Assembly (NCBI RefSeq): GCF_031085155.1
Contig: NZ_JAVHUL010000016.1
Span: 1-64,000 of the forward strand
Source of the DNA: Mesonia profundi
GTDB taxonomy: Bacteria > Bacteroidota > Bacteroidia > Flavobacteriales > Flavobacteriaceae
DNA: 64,000 nucleotides
Direction: 5' to 3'
The position numbers were made by a program, and so were the translations under genes. Below are positions 16,763 through 26,481 of this stretch, piece by piece. The first letter of the stretch is position 1; the number at the start of each line of letters is the position of its first letter. Under the pieces are notes generated by a model that was not told the origin of the DNA, ran no database searches, and saw nothing but the letters and a program-made list of their open reading frames with translations.

Positions 16763-19537
16763 ATGAAAGAAACCATAAAAAACATTACCAAAACCTTAAA
16801 AACCGCGAAAGGCGATTTAAAATACATCAGTTTAAAGGAATTTGCAGAAAAGAACCCTAAAGTAAAGGAACTCCCCTTCTCTATTAAAATATTATTGGAG
16901 AATGCGTTACGGAATTATGACGGCTTTTTAATAGAAGATGAACACATTCACAACTTGGTGAATTGGAATCCTAAAGGCAGTAACCACTCGGTTCCTTATA
17001 AACCCGCTCGGGTGTTGATGCAGGATTTTACTGGGGTTCCCGCAGTAGTAGATATTGCTGCCATTAGATCTGAAGCAATTCGAAAAGGAAAAGACGGTTC
17101 CAAAATTAATCCGAAAGTTCCCGTAGATTTAGTCATTGACCACTCGGTGCAAGTAGATTTCTTCGGAACAGATTACGCCTATAAGAAAAATGTAGAATAC
17201 GAATATAAACGAAATAAAGAGCGTTACGAAGTGCTTAAATGGGCACAAAATGCGTTTGAAAATTTTACTGTGGTACCTCCAGGAATGGGTATTTGCCACC
17301 AAGTAAACTTAGAATATTTAGCTAAAGGAGTCGTAAACCGTGACGGTTGGGCTTTTCCAGATACTTTGGTAGGAACAGATTCGCATACCCCCATGGTAAA
17401 TGGCGTTGGTGTAATTGGCTGGGGTGTTGGTGGTATTGATGCCGAAGCTGCTTTACTTGGACAACCTATTTATTTTTCGGCACCAAAAGTCATCGGTTTA
17501 AAACTGGAAGGAAAACGCCCCGAAGGAATCACCTCTACCGATATGGTATTGGAAATTACTCAGGTTTTACGCTCTTATGGCGTAGTGGGCGATTTTGTAG
17601 AAGTTTTTGGTGAAGGTTTAGACCATCTTACGGTTCCTGATAGAGCCACAATTGCGAATATGTCTCCAGAGTTTGGTTGTACCGTAACCTACTTTCCTAT
17701 TGATGATCAAACGATCAAATATATGACGGACACTAACCGCGATCAAGATCAATTAGATCTAGTGCAAGACTATTGTAAAAACAATTTACTGTGGCGTACA
17801 GGAAAAGAAGAAATCAGCTATAGTGATATCGTAACGGTTGATTTATCTAAATTAGAGCCTACCGTTTCTGGACCTAAATTACCACAACAGAAGATTTTGG
17901 TGAAAGACCTCAAAAATAAATTTAGTGATATTTTAAAAGAATCTCACGGCAGGGATTATCTGTCTCTTGATAAAAGAGAAACTTGGTATTCTGAAGGAGG
18001 CTCGGGTACAAAATTCAACAAACAGTTTAGAGAACAAAAAGTAGATAAAGAAATTTCGGTAGAGAAAGATGATGCCTTACACTCGGTAAGTATTGCTCAA
18101 GGAAATGAACAATATTCTCTAAGTGACGGTTCTATTGTAGTGGCGGCGATTACGTCATGTACCAATACTTCTAATCCATCGGTCATGTTGGGAGCTGGTT
18201 TAGTGGCCAGAAAAGCCATTGAAAAAGGAATCGATGTCAAGCCTTGGGTAAAAACTTCTTTAGCACCAGGTTCTAAAGTAGTAACCAGTTATTTAAAACG
18301 CGCCGGATTGCTAGAAGATCTAGAAGCCTTACGTTTTCACGTGGTAGGTTATGGATGTACCACATGTATTGGAAATTCGGGTCCGCTTCCACCCCACATT
18401 GATAAAGCGATTGATGACGGAGAGCTTTTAGTAGCTTCTGTACTGAGTGGAAATCGAAATTTTGAAGCAAGAATTCATAATAAAATTGAAATGAATTTCT
18501 TAGCTTCTCCAATGTTGGTGGTAGCTTATGCCATTGCAGGACGTGTGGATATCAATTTGATGGAAGATCCGTTAACAAAAGATGCCAACGGCAGAGAAGT
18601 TTATTTAAAAGATATATGGCCTTCTCAGGAAGAAATTGATCAAGCGATGAAAATTGCCACCTCTAAAGAGGATTACGCTCGGGAGTATGATGTGATCTTT
18701 GACGGAGAAGAGCAATGGAAAAACTTAGAAGCGCCAAGCGGATTAGATTACGAATGGAAAGATGATTCTACTTATATTAAAGAAATTCCGTTTTTTAAAG
18801 ACATCAGTGAAAACCCTGAAGCGCTTAAAAATATAGAGAATGCTAATGTATTAATGAAACTCGGTAACTCTGTAACCACCGATCATATTTCTCCAGCTGG
18901 TTTATTTTCTGAACGAAGTGAAGCCGGAAAGTATTTGCTAGAGAAAGGCGTAGAAAAGAATATGTTTAACTCTTATGGTTCCCGTCGTGGAAACCACGAA
19001 GTGATGATGCGGGGTACTTTTGCCAATGTGCGTATCAATAATGAGATTGCTAAACGTAAAGGTGGATATACTAACTATTTCCCAGACAATAAGGAAATGA
19101 CGGTGTATGACGCGGCCATGAAATACAAAGAAACCAACACGCCTCTCGTGGTAATTGCCGGAACGCAATACGGTTCGGGTTCTTCTCGAGATTGGGCCGC
19201 AAAAGGAACAATTCTATTAGGAGTAAAAGCGGTTATTGCGACTTCTTACGAACGTATTCACCGCTCTAATTTAGTAGGAATGGGAGTTTTACCTTTAAAA
19301 TTTAAAGACGGAGAAGACGCTTATAGCTTAAATTTAACGGGAAGAGAAACCTATAGCATTGAAGGAATCGAAGCCGGATTAACTCCCGGAAAAGAACTCG
19401 ATGTGGTAGCCACTGCCCCCGACGGCAAAAAAACCGAATTCAAGGTGATTACTCGTTTGGACTCTAAAATTGAAATAGAATATGTAAAACACGGAGGTAT
19501 TTTACAATATGTCCTAAGACAATTTTTAGACGAATAA
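16763..19537 (+). CDS. acnA: aconitate hydratase (AcnA type)
   Basis: A 924-residue cytosolic [4Fe-4S] enzyme that interconverts citrate and isocitrate in the TCA cycle. Cluster ligands are visible in AITSCTNTSNPSVM (about residue 466) and GYGCTTCIGNSGPL (about 530). Other family blocks are VGTDSHTPMVNGVGVIGWGVGG, the swivel domain with GSSRDWAAKG and a final arginine-bearing motif in SYERIHRSNLVGMGV. Length and order match the AcnA/IRP1 branch rather than AcnB. It follows the broken amidohydrolase by 45 bp. A very strong hairpin lies 42 bp after its stop. Confidence 0.97.
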   Translation: MKETIKNITKTLKTAKGDLKYISLKEFAEKNPKVKELPFSIKILLENALRNYDGFLIEDEHIHNLVNWNPKGSNHSVPYKPARVLMQDFTGVPAVVDIAAIRSEAIRKGKDGSKINPKVPVDLVIDHSVQVDFFGTDYAYKKNVEYEYKRNKERYEVLKWAQNAFENFTVVPPGMGICHQVNLEYLAKGVVNRDGWAFPDTLVGTDSHTPMVNGVGVIGWGVGGIDAEAALLGQPIYFSAPKVIGLKLEGKRPEGITSTDMVLEITQVLRSYGVVGDFVEVFGEGLDHLTVPDRATIANMSPEFGCTVTYFPIDDQTIKYMTDTNRDQDQLDLVQDYCKNNLLWRTGKEEISYSDIVTVDLSKLEPTVSGPKLPQQKILVKDLKNKFSDILKESHGRDYLSLDKRETWYSEGGSGTKFNKQFREQKVDKEISVEKDDALHSVSIAQGNEQYSLSDGSIVVAAITSCTNTSNPSVMLGAGLVARKAIEKGIDVKPWVKTSLAPGSKVVTSYLKRAGLLEDLEALRFHVVGYGCTTCIGNSGPLPPHIDKAIDDGELLVASVLSGNRNFEARIHNKIEMNFLASPMLVVAYAIAGRVDINLMEDPLTKDANGREVYLKDIWPSQEEIDQAMKIATSKEDYAREYDVIFDGEEQWKNLEAPSGLDYEWKDDSTYIKEIPFFKDISENPEALKNIENANVLMKLGNSVTTDHISPAGLFSERSEAGKYLLEKGVEKNMFNSYGSRRGNHEVMMRGTFANVRINNEIAKRKGGYTNYFPDNKEMTVYDAAMKYKETNTPLVVIAGTQYGSGSSRDWAAKGTILLGVKAVIATSYERIHRSNLVGMGVLPLKFKDGEDAYSLNLTGRETYSIEGIEAGLTPGKELDVVATAPDGKKTEFKVITRLDSKIEIEYVKHGGILQYVLRQFLDE

Positions 19538-19579
19538 TTGTTTTAAATTAGTCATATCTGATTAAGATTTTTTACCGCT

Positions 19580-19627
19580 GCTAGCCTGTATTCTTTGGAC
19601 GGATTCGTCCAAAGAATACAGGCTAGC
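19580..19627. terminator. very long perfect hairpin after acnA
   Basis: Two 22-nt arms (19580-19601 and 19606-19627) are perfectly complementary around the 4-nt loop GATT; the arms begin GCTAGCCTG and end CAGGCTAGC, followed by GCTTTT. It is longer than needed for a simple terminator. It may be a terminator, a recombination or binding site, or the left boundary of the inserted Wadjet-like locus. The 155 bp after it to 19782 hold only AT-rich sequence. Confidence 0.75.
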
Positions 19628-19748
19628 GCTTTTAGATACTAGAAATTAGAATTGACTTCCACTAACCGACAAGCAAAAAATCGCTTTTAAATTATAAAAA
19701 AGCCTTGGATTGTTCTTTATTTTATGGAAAGAAACAACGTATATTTTT

Positions 19749-19756
19749 TATATTTG
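19749..19756 (+). promoter_or_regulatory. candidate -7 box for the Wadjet-like operon
   Basis: TATATTTG fits the Bacteroidota TANNTTTG consensus and lies 26 bp before the jetA start. No TTG at the expected -33 distance was found, so this is only a partial promoter. Confidence 0.35.
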
Positions 19757-19782
19757 GAATACTATCTAATAAGAGGTTATAA

Positions 19783-20979
19783 ATGAACATCTTCCACAAT
19801 ATCAAAGAATTGGTTACCTCACTAAAAAATGAGGAAAAACTAATTGCTGAAATGTTTGGGAAACGGAAATCGATGGACTATAAATATTCCGATGCCATTG
19901 AATTGGTCGATTACGACGAAAATCGGCTTGACTTTTTGATTGAGCGTGGGGTTATTCGGGAAAATGGCGGATTGTTGGAACTCGATGACCAATATTTGGA
20001 ATTCTTTGAGCAGGTCTTGGATGTGAATGAAGAAATTAACCTTTCTTATATTGATGACAACATCAAAAACATTAAGGAAAACATCGATTATTTCCTCAAT
20101 GAGGGCAACGAAAATAGAAAATACAACTATTTAAAATTTATCAAAAAAACCTTCCGCAAAATTGGGATAATCACGCTTCGGAGCGTGGTCGATTTAAGAC
20201 GAAATATAGAAAATACCTTTAAAAACGAACCCAATTATAAGAATAAACGGCTAAAACTGGAAAATTTAGATGAGAAAAGAATGCTGGTTAGCAATCTCAT
20301 CAAGCATACTATCTTGCTCATCAACGAGCAGGAACACACGTTTTTCAATCGGGCGCTGGATGAAGAGTTAAAGCGGATTATTATTGATCTCAAACATCAG
20401 CTTGGCGAATGTTCCCACAATTTAATTGAGATTGAAAAGCAAATCATCGATTACCTGAACCAAATAAAACACCAGGGTAGATTCATTGAAAAGCTGCGGA
20501 AAATAAAATACCTAAAAGACCATTTTACCATTGACGCTGAAACCGATATTAAACAACTGATCGCCAAAAAAAATCAGGTAATATTTGAAACCCGCTTAAG
20601 CGAACCCTTGAAATTATCTATCGATTATTTAAGGGAGAACGAACGTGCTTTTGAAGCCATTAAACGGATTTCCAAAAACCATCACGACCGGAAATCATTC
20701 GAGCCGGTTTTGGCCGATCGCATTTCCGAAGAGTTTTTGGGAAATAGTGTGGAAGAGGAAGTGATGATTAATTTGGAAGAACTTCGGAACCATTTTATGG
20801 CAACCAGCGATAATCTTTTTAACTTTATCCTGAATTACGATTTTTTAAAAGAAGTCGATTTTGACGAACGGGTAACCGTATTTTGTCAGCTCATTTCGCA
20901 ATACGAACACGAATTGACCATAGCAAATGAATTTTTAACCACCAACGGCGTTGAGTGTGCCTTGGTGTATCCAAAATAA
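19783..20979 (+). CDS. jetA: Wadjet-like JetA (MksF-type kleisin subunit)
   Basis: 398 residues. First gene of a four-gene SMC cassette. The N-terminus (MNIFHNIKELVTSLKNEEKL) and the rest of the chain are predominantly helical, with a long charged helical stretch from about 90 to 320. In such cassettes this position is held by the kleisin-like subunit that bridges the SMC heads and binds the WHD protein JetB. I recognise it by gene order and by the SMC and TOPRIM partners rather than by a clear motif of its own. The next gene starts 4 bp after its stop. A DUF3375-type signature was not obvious to me. Confidence 0.7.
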   Translation: MNIFHNIKELVTSLKNEEKLIAEMFGKRKSMDYKYSDAIELVDYDENRLDFLIERGVIRENGGLLELDDQYLEFFEQVLDVNEEINLSYIDDNIKNIKENIDYFLNEGNENRKYNYLKFIKKTFRKIGIITLRSVVDLRRNIENTFKNEPNYKNKRLKLENLDEKRMLVSNLIKHTILLINEQEHTFFNRALDEELKRIIIDLKHQLGECSHNLIEIEKQIIDYLNQIKHQGRFIEKLRKIKYLKDHFTIDAETDIKQLIAKKNQVIFETRLSEPLKLSIDYLRENERAFEAIKRISKNHHDRKSFEPVLADRISEEFLGNSVEEEVMINLEELRNHFMATSDNLFNFILNYDFLKEVDFDERVTVFCQLISQYEHELTIANEFLTTNGVECALVYPK

Positions 20980-20983
20980 GCCA

Positions 20984-21556
20984 ATGTTAACTAAATACAC
21001 TTCAGACATATTTGACGTACTGCGGAAAGGACAATTTATATGTTCCAATAGTCCAAATGACCATATCCAAACCCTTTATAAAGTTTTGGAAGATGAAAAT
21101 ACGTTTGAAGATTTGTACGAGTATTTTTATCAGATTAATTACATCTTGGAACACGGGAACGAATATTTTTATTTCAGCCGTTCCGAAAAAAATGCAGACC
21201 TCGACCGGAAATTGGAAAAAGCTTATGGCTGGATAGACATCCTGGATTTTTTAAAGACGTTTGATTCCGCCTTCGATGTTGGGTTTCGGTTTACACCCGC
21301 TGAAATTGTCAATCAGTTAAAAAACAATGCCGACTTAAAAAGCAAACTCGATACCTTAAAGAAAGTAGGTGCTTACAAGAAAAACTATTCCGATAGGATA
21401 AAAAAAATTATTGAAAAACTGGAAAAAGACAACTTTGTGAGTTTAGAAAATGAAGTTTCAGAAACCTACAAAGTGCTCACCTCTTTCAATTACTTAAAAG
21501 ACCTTATCACCACGATTAATATTCCCGAAGAAATAGAAAATGAGATACCTGAATAA
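20984..21556 (+). CDS. jetB: Wadjet-like JetB (MksE-type accessory subunit)
   Basis: 190 residues from ATG 20984 (an upstream GTG/TTG extension would run into jetA, so this start fits the 4-bp gap better). It is a small mostly helical protein (DVLRKGQFICSNSPNDHIQTL, then YFYQINYILEHGNEYFYFSR), fitting the winged-helix KITE-like subunit that binds the kleisin in Mks/Wadjet complexes. The C-terminus ends in an acidic IPEEIENEIPE tail. Its last 17 bp overlap jetC, which argues for tight translational coupling. Assigned mainly by position and size. Confidence 0.7.
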   Translation: MLTKYTSDIFDVLRKGQFICSNSPNDHIQTLYKVLEDENTFEDLYEYFYQINYILEHGNEYFYFSRSEKNADLDRKLEKAYGWIDILDFLKTFDSAFDVGFRFTPAEIVNQLKNNADLKSKLDTLKKVGAYKKNYSDRIKKIIEKLEKDNFVSLENEVSETYKVLTSFNYLKDLITTINIPEEIENEIPE

Positions 21557-24500
21557 AATCATATTTATCAATAGTGCATCGGTGAAATATGCCGAGATTG
21601 AACTGGACGGTAACGTGCATTTAATCGGCACGCAGGGCGTTGGGAAAAGTACCCTGCTGCGGGCTATTTTATTTTTTTACAATGCCAACAAGACCAAATT
21701 GGGCATCCCACGGGAAAAGAAAGGTTTTGATGAATATTATTTCGACTATCAAAATTCTTACATCATTTATGAAATTGTAAAAGATGACATTCCTTTTTGC
21801 GTACTCGCCTACAAAGTAAACGGAAAAGTAGCCTATCGTTTTTTTAATTCTAAGTATAAAAGGGAGTTGTTTATCGATGAACATAACCGAGCTTTTGAAA
21901 GTTGGGATAAAATAAGAAACGCTTTTGGGAAAACAATTCATTACACACCCATCGTTTCAAGCTACGAAGATTTCCGACGCATAATTTATGGTGATAATAA
22001 AGGCTTAAAGGCCGATTTTAGAAAGTATGCTCTTATTGAAAGTAAACAATATCAAAATATACCACGGACCATTCAGAATGTGTTTCTAAATTCTAATTTA
22101 GAAGCTCAATTCATCAAAGATACCATCATCAAATCCTTGAATGAAGACGAGTTTAGCATCGATTTGGAAAACTATTCCAAAAATCATTTGCGGGATTTTG
22201 AAAGTCAGATCAATGATATTAAAATCTGGTCCAAGACCAACAAAAAAGGCCAAGTTGTGGTACGCAAACAAGCCGATAAAATAATTGATCGGTTTCGGGT
22301 TTTTAAGTACCTCAATCGGGAAAAGAAGCAATTAGGCTATAATTTGGCTGGTAGAATAGATTTTATTGAAAAAGAAAAACCCTTGCTTTCGTCTACTTTC
22401 AGCAGGGAAAATTCGATGCTTCATAAGCTAACTGAGGACCGGGAAAACCTAAAAAAATTACATTTAAAACGAGCACAAAAACTCATCTCCGAAATTGATT
22501 ACCTGAAAAAAGAACTCAAAAAAGGAAAGCAAAAGCAGGCCGATTATGCCACGAAAAACATAGATAAGGTCATTGGAAAAATAGCGAAAAAGGCTACGCT
22601 AACCAATGAGGAAGAGGCGTTTTCGGAAGAAAAAACCCTGCTCACGTCAAAATTTGCGGAAATAAGTCAAAAATTTGAAGCCCTGATTTCGCAAATTCAA
22701 AATCAGAATCAAAAATTTGAAAATGCGCAAACTGCAGCAATTAATACAAAGATTGGTGCTTTTAGCGACAACAAAGCGTCCCTTTACGAAAGGTATGAGA
22801 AGGTCATAAAACAGATAAGGGATGACCAAAAAGAAGAAAGAGAACAGGCTCAAAATGAATTGGAGTTGGTGAAAGAGCAAGAAAATGGGCTAAGAAGAAA
22901 GAAAGCAGAATTAAAATACCAAACTTTTTTTAATGCTGAAATAACACAACGTCAAGAAGAAAAGAAAGCGCTGGACGATGTGATTTCTAAGACGACAAGC
23001 AGTATTCAAGATGCCAAAAATGAAACTGGAACCCTTCGGAAAGAATGGGAATTGGAAACCAAAGAAATTGAGCGAGCGGCCGATTTAAAAATTGATAAAG
23101 CCACCGAAATTCAACAAAAATTTTCTGCAAAAATTAAAGGTGTTGAAAATAAAATCAAGCAAAGTCAATCGTCACTTTACGGCTGGTTAAACGAAAATGT
23201 TCCGGATTGGGAAAACAACATCGGGAAAGTCATCGATGAAGAAGATGTACTTTTTAATACCAATTTAAATCCAAAATTGACTGATGCTAAAACGACGAGC
23301 CTCTTTGGAGTAGAGTTGAATTTGAACGCGCTGGAAAATAGGGTAAAATCGCTTCAAGAATATAAAGCGGATATTGATGCCTTTCAACAAAAAATTGAAG
23401 CAAACCAAAAACGAATTTTGCAGCTGAACTCCGAAAAAGCGGACCGGTTGCAAAAAATGAAAACGAAATTCAACAAAAAACTAAAAGTCCTTAAAGACAG
23501 CCTTGCAGAAAACGAGTATAAGCTTTCCCAAAGTCAGGAAAAATTAAAAAAGAACAAAATTGATGTTGACGAATGGCTTGCCAAAGCGAAAACAGAAAAA
23601 GAAAATAATACTGAAAAACTGGAAAATGAGTTGGATGCCATCGCTTCTAAAAAATTGAAGGCTCAGGAAAATGTAGAACATATAAAAAAGGGAATCAGCC
23701 GGAAAATAAGTCTGAAGGAAACCGAGCGCACAAAAGAAATCAACACTCTTGAAAAAGGAAAGGAAACCGAAATTGAAGCCATAAAACGTAGCATTTCAAA
23801 AAATAAAGAAGAAGTTGAACAACGCATTCAAGAGCTAAAAAACAAACAAACCGCAGAATTGGACGATAAAGGCGCCGATACTGAACGACTTAATTTTATT
23901 GATAATGCATTAAAAGAGATTATTAAAGCCCTGGATTACATTAAAGAAAATGAAGCACTCGTCATTGAATACAACAAGGACAAACGGGAGCTCTTTGATA
24001 AAATTCCGGAGTTAAAATCGGAGAAAGCAAGTTTAGAAAAAAAGCAAGCTTCTCTTGTGGAAATCCATAAAATCGAACTGGACAAAATCACCGAAAAACA
24101 CCAGGAGCAAGATATATTTGTAAAATCAATTGCCACTGAAATTGAAGCCTTTGAAGCCGATGCGGAAAAGTTTGAGGAATTCAAAAAATCGGATGCTTAT
24201 GCGAGCATCCAAGTTGAGCTTTTAGGACAGATTGATAAAAAACCTGAATCAAAATCTGCCATTGACCTGATTTCAGAAATTAATGATGCGCATTACAAAG
24301 GAATTGGAACTTTCAAAGAACTACAGCAAGCCACCAATGCCTTTATTGGGAATTTTAACGAGCATAATGTTTTCAACTTCAAAGTAAAGCTGAATGAAGA
24401 TAGCGACTTTTTAAATTTTGCCGAGGACCTTAAAGAATTTGTGGAAGAAGATAAAATTGAGCAATATGAAAAACGGGTAAACGAACGTTTTGCGCATATT

Positions 24501-25247
24501 ATTCAGCAAATTGGAAATGAAACGGGGGAATTGATTTCCAAGGAAGCCGAAATTGAAAAAGTCATCAAAAAAATCAACAATGATTTTGTGACCAAGAATT
24601 TTGTGCAGGCCATCAAAGAAATGGAGATGCGCACGCAAAAAAGTTCGAATCCAATTGTAAGGCTATTGCTTCAAATAAAATATTTTAATGATGAAAACAG
24701 TCTGCTTTTGGGCCAAGCCAATCTGTTTACTTCTTCGGGCAGCAGCAGCAGTTCAAAAAATCAAAAAGCGGTAGAATTACTAAAACAACTCATTAAAGAG
24801 TTGGAGCGCTATAAAAGTACCAGCCTCAGTTTATCGGAATCTTTTGATTTACAATTCAGGATTGTCGAAAACGACAATAATTCTGGTTGGGTAGAAAAAT
24901 TATCCAACGTGGGCAGCGAAGGTACCGATGTGTTGGTAAAGGCGATGATAAATATCTTGTTGCTCAATGTTTTTAAAGAGAGCGCCTCAAAGAAATTTAA
25001 GGACTTTAAAGTGCATTGTATGATGGATGAAATAGGACGCTTGCATCCCAATAACATGAGAGGTATTTTGAGGTTTGCCAATGAGCGTAATATCTTTTTG
25101 ATCAACGGTTCGCCCACAAGTCAAAACGCCACCGATTATAAATACACCTATAAACTGGCTAAGCAACAATCCAAAACAGATGCTAAAAAGTACATTACCA
25201 AAATCAATCGGTTGGTGAAAGTGAATGCAAAAGTTCTTTCACAATGA
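21540..25247 (+). CDS. jetC: Wadjet-like JetC (MksB/SbcC-like SMC ATPase)
   Basis: 1235 residues, the motor of the system. The N-terminal head has a Walker A motif GTQGVGKST at residues 30-38. Two long coiled-coil arms (about 270-545 and 610-1000, rich in K, E and Q heptads) flank a non-coiled hinge-like segment around SLYGWLNENVPDWENN and FGVELNL. The C-terminal head holds a signature-like LSNVGSEGTDVLVK near 1121 and Walker B with VHCMMDEIGRL (D1163, E1164), then INGSP as the switch region. Known of the family: JetABC complexes extrude DNA loops by ATP hydrolysis and detect small circular DNA, which JetD then cuts. Confidence 0.92.
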   Translation: MRYLNKIIFINSASVKYAEIELDGNVHLIGTQGVGKSTLLRAILFFYNANKTKLGIPREKKGFDEYYFDYQNSYIIYEIVKDDIPFCVLAYKVNGKVAYRFFNSKYKRELFIDEHNRAFESWDKIRNAFGKTIHYTPIVSSYEDFRRIIYGDNKGLKADFRKYALIESKQYQNIPRTIQNVFLNSNLEAQFIKDTIIKSLNEDEFSIDLENYSKNHLRDFESQINDIKIWSKTNKKGQVVVRKQADKIIDRFRVFKYLNREKKQLGYNLAGRIDFIEKEKPLLSSTFSRENSMLHKLTEDRENLKKLHLKRAQKLISEIDYLKKELKKGKQKQADYATKNIDKVIGKIAKKATLTNEEEAFSEEKTLLTSKFAEISQKFEALISQIQNQNQKFENAQTAAINTKIGAFSDNKASLYERYEKVIKQIRDDQKEEREQAQNELELVKEQENGLRRKKAELKYQTFFNAEITQRQEEKKALDDVISKTTSSIQDAKNETGTLRKEWELETKEIERAADLKIDKATEIQQKFSAKIKGVENKIKQSQSSLYGWLNENVPDWENNIGKVIDEEDVLFNTNLNPKLTDAKTTSLFGVELNLNALENRVKSLQEYKADIDAFQQKIEANQKRILQLNSEKADRLQKMKTKFNKKLKVLKDSLAENEYKLSQSQEKLKKNKIDVDEWLAKAKTEKENNTEKLENELDAIASKKLKAQENVEHIKKGISRKISLKETERTKEINTLEKGKETEIEAIKRSISKNKEEVEQRIQELKNKQTAELDDKGADTERLNFIDNALKEIIKALDYIKENEALVIEYNKDKRELFDKIPELKSEKASLEKKQASLVEIHKIELDKITEKHQEQDIFVKSIATEIEAFEADAEKFEEFKKSDAYASIQVELLGQIDKKPESKSAIDLISEINDAHYKGIGTFKELQQATNAFIGNFNEHNVFNFKVKLNEDSDFLNFAEDLKEFVEEDKIEQYEKRVNERFAHIIQQIGNETGELISKEAEIEKVIKKINNDFVTKNFVQAIKEMEMRTQKSSNPIVRLLLQIKYFNDENSLLLGQANLFTSSGSSSSSKNQKAVELLKQLIKELERYKSTSLSLSESFDLQFRIVENDNNSGWVEKLSNVGSEGTDVLVKAMINILLLNVFKESASKKFKDFKVHCMMDEIGRLHPNNMRGILRFANERNIFLINGSPTSQNATDYKYTYKLAKQQSKTDAKKYITKINRLVKVNAKVLSQ

Positions 25248-26095
25248 AAATGACCTTAAAAATAGCCAAGATTTTAATCTGTTTAATTGATGGCGAAAGC
25301 ATTGCTGCAAGTTCGGTCAAGAGCAAATTAATAGATAATTTAGTCCGTGAAAATATTCTTTTCAGAAAAGGAAAGCACCGCAAAACCTTGTCGTTGTTGA
25401 GCGAAAATGGGTTACGCCTCTATTTGGCAAACCAGCTTCAAATCAATGATTTGTATAAATACATTTCGGCTTTAGAAAACGAAAACTCAAGTCGAGCTGA
25501 ATTTGTGAAAATCACAACCGATTCCAAGCATTCAAAAGAACGGGCATTTCAAGGATTTTTAGTGAACTGTTATTTTCCGATGAACGCAGAATTAAATAAT
25601 CAAAAAATAATCCTCCATCCCGCAATGGGCAGTTTCGTTTTTATCTACGATTATAAAACCTTTAAAATTCCGGCGGTGGTAACGGTAATTGGGGTTGAAA
25701 ATGCCAAGAATTTCAGTCAGATTCAGCAGCAGAAATATCTATTTGAAGATATTACACCTCTATTTGTCTCTCGTTATCCACAAAACCAAAATAAGGATTT
25801 TATAAAATGGATGCAATCTATCCCCAACAAGTATTTGCATTTTGGCGATTTTGATGTGGCAGGAATTGGTATTTATTTGAATGAATATAAAAAGCACTTG
25901 GGAAGTAAAGCCAGTTTTTTTATCCCTGAAAATATTGAAAAAGTTTTGCAGAAAAGTGGAAATCGGGAACGCTACAATAAGCAGAAAATCAACTTTAAGG
26001 TTTCTGAAATTGAAGAAAAGCGCTTGTTACAACTCTTAAAGATAATCCAAACAGAAAAAAAGGGTTTGGATCAAGAGGTTTACATCAAAACCTGA
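25244..26095 (+). CDS. jetD: Wadjet-like JetD (TOPRIM nuclease, MksG-type), compact form
   Basis: 283 residues, overlapping jetC by 4 bp (ATGA). The TOPRIM core is visible: VIGVENAKNF supplies the metal-binding glutamate (E152), and YLHFGDFDVAGIGIY supplies the DxD pair (D202, D204), followed by GLDQE near the C-terminus. In known JetD proteins the topoisomerase-VI-like TOPRIM domain cleaves the plasmid after the JetABC motor has stalled on it. The chain is clearly shorter than many JetD proteins I recall, and its N-terminal 90 residues look like a small winged helix (VKSKLIDNLVRENILFRKGKH). The nuclease role is inferred from these motifs and the operon. Confidence 0.85.
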   Translation: MKMTLKIAKILICLIDGESIAASSVKSKLIDNLVRENILFRKGKHRKTLSLLSENGLRLYLANQLQINDLYKYISALENENSSRAEFVKITTDSKHSKERAFQGFLVNCYFPMNAELNNQKIILHPAMGSFVFIYDYKTFKIPAVVTVIGVENAKNFSQIQQQKYLFEDITPLFVSRYPQNQNKDFIKWMQSIPNKYLHFGDFDVAGIGIYLNEYKKHLGSKASFFIPENIEKVLQKSGNRERYNKQKINFKVSEIEEKRLLQLLKIIQTEKKGLDQEVYIKT

Positions 26096-26136
26096 AACAA
26101 TTTTTATATTAAGACCTGAGCTAAAAAAAAAATTAA

Positions 26137-26481
26137 ATGAAAGACCAACCCATAGACATCAATGAATCTAGCATAAAAAAATATATAAACTCCTTACGTC
26201 CAGATGATCTTGAAATTCGTAAAAAACTCGATTTTGGATACGACTATGATGGGAAAACATTTATTCTTTATGAAATTAGACCTGTTTGGAATAATCCTGA
26301 AGAAATCCAGCATATAGAATATGCAAAAATCAGGTACTATAAATCACGGCAAGAATGGAATTTATATTGGATGAGGGCCAGTCTAAAATGGGAACTTTAC
26401 CAACCTTTTCCTAAAGCTACACATATAGAAAAAATGATTACGTGTATAGAAGAAGATCAAAACGGATGCTTTTATGGCTAA
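26137..26481 (+). CDS. DUF3024-family protein
   Basis: 114 residues of a small cytosolic family of unknown function. The hallmarks are FILYEIRPVWNNPEE, AKIRYYKSRQEWNLYWMRASLKWELY and the C-terminal EEDQNGCFYG. The family is widespread in Proteobacteria and Bacteroidota; some members sit near DNA-related genes, but its role is unknown. It starts 41 bp after jetD on the same strand and overlaps the following UPF0158 gene by 8 bp, so the pair forms a unit that could be read through from the Wadjet-like operon. Confidence 0.8.
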   Translation: MKDQPIDINESSIKKYINSLRPDDLEIRKKLDFGYDYDGKTFILYEIRPVWNNPEEIQHIEYAKIRYYKSRQEWNLYWMRASLKWELYQPFPKATHIEKMITCIEEDQNGCFYG

